DNA of 64,000 nucleotides from Bacillus sp. NEB1478 (GTDB taxonomy: Bacteria; Bacillota; Bacilli; Bacillales; Fictibacillaceae). The stretch spans positions 1,116,001-1,180,000 of the forward strand of contig NZ_CP134049.1 of the NCBI RefSeq assembly GCF_031582965.1, in the 5' to 3' direction. Numbering within the stretch: position 1 is the stretch's first letter; each line of letters opens with the position of its first letter. Below the pieces are notes generated by a model. It was not told the origin of the DNA. It worked only from the letters and a program-made list of their open reading frames with translations, and ran no database searches. Below are positions 62,225 to 64,000 of the stretch, one piece after another. A program made the position numbers and the translations under genes.

Positions 62225-62274
62225 AACCTCTCTTTCCATGCATACGAATGGTATTAAGGGAGGTTGTTTTTTTT
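62225..62274 (+). promoter_or_regulatory. terminator hairpin that contains the SD of the next gene
   Basis: AACCTCTCTT (62225-62234) pairs with AAGGGAGGTT (62256-62265), with an inner CCAT/ATGG stem. G and eight T residues follow, and then comes the ATG at 62275. This is a good intrinsic terminator for ytkL, but the 3' arm GGGAGG is also the SD of the 80-residue gene and the T-run is its spacer. The arrangement repeats that at 4189-4253. Confidence 0.65.
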
Positions 62275-62517
62275 ATGAACCAAGAAAAAATTGTAAAGTT
62301 CCTCTTATTGATTGTTTTATTCTACTCTGCAATTCCTGTTTTGTCATTTCGTGGTCCGCTCTTGCATACGGTATTCTCCATTACATGGACTGCGTTTGCC
62401 TGTATTTTATTGTTTGGAATTATGATTAAAAAAGAGCCAGTGAGAATGGTATCGGTCAAGAAGAAAAGATCTCAAATCCTTCAGCATTCGGAAAAAAGAA
62501 CGCACATGGAAAGTTGA
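62275..62517 (+). CDS. small two-segment membrane protein, unknown
   Basis: I do not recognise this 80-residue protein. Two hydrophobic segments, KFLLLIVLFYSAIPVL (about residues 7-22) and TVFSITWTAFACILLFGIMI (about 32-51), are followed by a basic tail (KKEPVRMVSVKKKRSQ). ATG at 62275 follows GGGAGG at 11 bp, a long spacer made of T. Expression would need read-through of, or initiation inside, the ytkL terminator. Confidence 0.55.
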   Translation: MNQEKIVKFLLLIVLFYSAIPVLSFRGPLLHTVFSITWTAFACILLFGIMIKKEPVRMVSVKKKRSQILQHSEKRTHMES

Positions 62518-62590
62518 GTTTCTGTTCCAATGACTGTATAATCTGTATTAGTCAAATAACTGAAACAGATAGATACAGGTAAAAGGAACG

Positions 62591-63916
62591 GTGAGCATAT
62601 TGCTAACAAAGCATGAACAAATTTTGCAGCATATTTTAGGACTTGATGTAGGGTCGAAAATTTCAGTCCGACAAGTCGCGAAAGATTTAAATGTTAGTGA
62701 AGGAACCGCTTATCGAGCGATAAAAGAAGCGGAAAATCAAGGAATTGTAAGTACGATTGAACGAGTAGGTACGATTCGCATTGAAAGACAAGCCAAGAGC
62801 AATATTGAAAAACTCACTTTTGCCGAAGTCGTCAATATTGTTGAAGGACAAGTGCTGGGAGGACGAGCTGGACTCCACAAAACATTGCATAAATTTGTAA
62901 TTGGTGCGATGAAACTAGAGGCGATGATGCGTTATGTGGATGCAGGGAGTTTATTGATCGTTGGTAACAGAGTAAATGCACATGAACTAGGATTAAAAGC
63001 GGGAAGTGCAATCTTAATAACAGGTGGTTTCGATACTGAAGAAGAAGTAAAAAGATTGGCTGATGAATTACAGCTTCCTGTAATTTCTACTAGTTACGAT
63101 ACGTTTACCGTTGCAACTATGATCAATAAAGCCATACATGATCGGTTAATTAAAAAAGAGATTGTTCTTGCTTCTGATATATTGATTCCAATTGAAGATA
63201 CACACTATTTATTTCAGACGGATGAAGTGAAAAGATGGCATGTATTAAATCAGGAGACAAATCATAGCCGTTATCCAGTTGTAGATCAAACGAATCGAGT
63301 AACGGGTATCGTTACCTCAAAGGATATCATAGGGATCGAAGAAACCACCCAAGTAGAAAAAGTAATGACTCGTTCACCTTTAACCGTAACGGAAAAAACG
63401 TCAGTGGCCGCTTGTGCCCATATGATGATTTGGGAAGGCATCGAGCTGCTGCCGGTTACAGGAGCTTCACATAAATTAATCGGAATTTTAACAAGACAAG
63501 ATGTGTTGAAAGCGATGCAGATGATGCAAAAGCAGCCGCAAGTTGGTGCAACAATTGATGATTTGATCTCTACTGAGCTGAAGGAGCATAAGTACGATAG
63601 CCAAATTTTATTTTCATGCCTGATTACACCTCAAATGACAAATCATCTTGGAACGGTTTCATATGGAGTATTGATGACTCTAGTAACAGAAGTTGCAAGG
63701 AAGACTTTGCGCAGAATTAAAAAAGGGGATCTTGTAGTTGAAAACGTAACCTTTTATTATATTAAACCGGTTCAGATCGAGAGTGAGATTGAATTTATTC
63801 CAAGAGTATTAGAAGTGAGCAGGAAATTTGGAAAGGTTGAAGTAGAAATTTTTCATGAAGGGAAAATTGTTGGAAAGGCAATGATGATGGCTCAGCTGAT
63901 CGATCATCGATCATAA
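62591..63916 (+). CDS. ytoI: HTH-DRTGG-CBS-hotdog regulatory protein YtoI
   Basis: This multidomain protein of 441 residues matches B. subtilis YtoI. An N-terminal GntR-like helix-turn-helix (about 25-60, ISVRQVAKDLNVSEGTAYRAI) comes first, then a DRTGG domain (about 75-185). A CBS pair (about 195-315, RYPVVD and IELLPVTGASHKLIGILTRQD) and a C-terminal hotdog thioesterase-like domain (about 330-437) follow. It probably senses an adenine nucleotide or acyl ligand and may act on DNA; targets are unknown. GTG at 62591 is chosen, with GGAA upstream. TTG at 62600 (after GGTGAG) is equally possible. Confidence 0.87.
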   Translation: MSILLTKHEQILQHILGLDVGSKISVRQVAKDLNVSEGTAYRAIKEAENQGIVSTIERVGTIRIERQAKSNIEKLTFAEVVNIVEGQVLGGRAGLHKTLHKFVIGAMKLEAMMRYVDAGSLLIVGNRVNAHELGLKAGSAILITGGFDTEEEVKRLADELQLPVISTSYDTFTVATMINKAIHDRLIKKEIVLASDILIPIEDTHYLFQTDEVKRWHVLNQETNHSRYPVVDQTNRVTGIVTSKDIIGIEETTQVEKVMTRSPLTVTEKTSVAACAHMMIWEGIELLPVTGASHKLIGILTRQDVLKAMQMMQKQPQVGATIDDLISTELKEHKYDSQILFSCLITPQMTNHLGTVSYGVLMTLVTEVARKTLRRIKKGDLVVENVTFYYIKPVQIESEIEFIPRVLEVSRKFGKVEVEIFHEGKIVGKAMMMAQLIDHRS

Positions 63917-63923
63917 TCGTGCA

Positions 63924-63950
63924 AAAAAAGTCCCTCTAGAGGGACTTTTT
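63924..63950. terminator. intrinsic terminator, bidirectional
   Basis: AAAAAAGTCCCTCTAGAGGGACTTTTT is a near-perfect palindrome ending ytoI. It would also serve a minus-strand gene entering from the right. Confidence 0.88.
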
Positions 63951-64000
63951 ATCCATTCATTTTTTGTTTTTGTGATTCATTTTTTGCAAGTGTTAAATAA
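63949..64000 (-). CDS. possible 3' end of a minus-strand gene (YtpI-like by position)
   Basis: On the minus strand the frame entering from the window edge reads YLTLAKNESQKQKMNG and then stops at 63949, exactly against the bidirectional terminator. B. subtilis has the membrane protein gene ytpI near here. Only 16 codons are visible, so this is a positional guess. Confidence 0.3.
   Translation of the reverse strand, partial: YLTLAKNESQKQKMNG

Overview
This window is a chromosomal segment of a low-GC, endospore-forming Bacillaceae bacterium. Most of its genes follow the same order as the yt region of Bacillus subtilis (ytnP, ytzB, ytoP, ytpP, ytpQ, sftA, murC, ytxGHJ, aroA, ccpA, acuCBA, acsA, tyrS, rpsD, ytsP, refZ, hisJ, ezrA, nifZ-thiI, sspA, ytcI, ytcJ, nadK, ytfI, ytfJ, tpx, ytxK, ackA, moaB, argGH, ytkL, ytoI). 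The spore genes (alpha/beta SASP, YtfJ, RefZ), bacillithiol-linked YtxJ and TTG/GTG starts with strong Shine-Dalgarno (SD) sequences all fit that family. A genus such as Fictibacillus is possible, but the sequence alone does not prove it. I see no rRNA or tRNA genes, prophage, transposase or CRISPR array.

Layout. 1-12.7 kb: a metallo-beta-lactamase lactonase, a preQ1-riboswitch queDEC operon, an M42 peptidase, a DUF84 phosphatase, an MltG-like transglycosylase, a methyl-accepting chemotaxis protein (MCP) with a sigma-D-type promoter, a PTS IIC-like membrane protein, a thioredoxin, and queF standing alone. 12.8-26.9 kb: the SftA DNA translocase, a nicotinate phosphoribosyltransferase, MurC, an M29 aminopeptidase, the ytxGHJ stress operon with sigma-H-like and sigma-B-like promoters, an FtsA/PilM-like actin-fold protein, AroA, CcpA and a nucleosidase. 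27-44 kb: the acetate module (acuABC against acsA), a class A penicillin-binding protein (PBP), T-box-controlled tyrS, autoregulated rpsD, methionine gamma-lyase with a cre site, fRMsr, RefZ, HisJ and EzrA. 43-64 kb: NifZ-ThiI, SASP, two metabolic yt genes, NAD kinase, spore and redox genes, acetate kinase, MoaB, the arginine operon argGH, alanine dehydrogenase and YtoI.

How the genes connect. Four genes supply queuosine precursor steps, but queF has split off from the riboswitch operon. CcpA lies in the same window as two cre-like sites (megL, ackA) and as the acetate genes acsA, acuABC and ackA. AcuA and AcuC probably switch AcsA by reversible lysine acetylation.

The most unusual signal is non-coding. 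Five intergenic regions carry short degenerate repeats spaced 20-21 bp (two helical turns) for two to five units. The core word differs from locus to locus (CGCGA, GACTTAAT, GTGGAATTA twice, AAATA-GAGCGC) but is kept within each locus. All five lie just downstream of gene ends, three of them between convergent genes. A second class of non-coding element is a diverged family of about 60-230 bp repeats present at four places. Also notable are two terminator-like hairpins whose 3' arm contains the SD sequence of the next gene.
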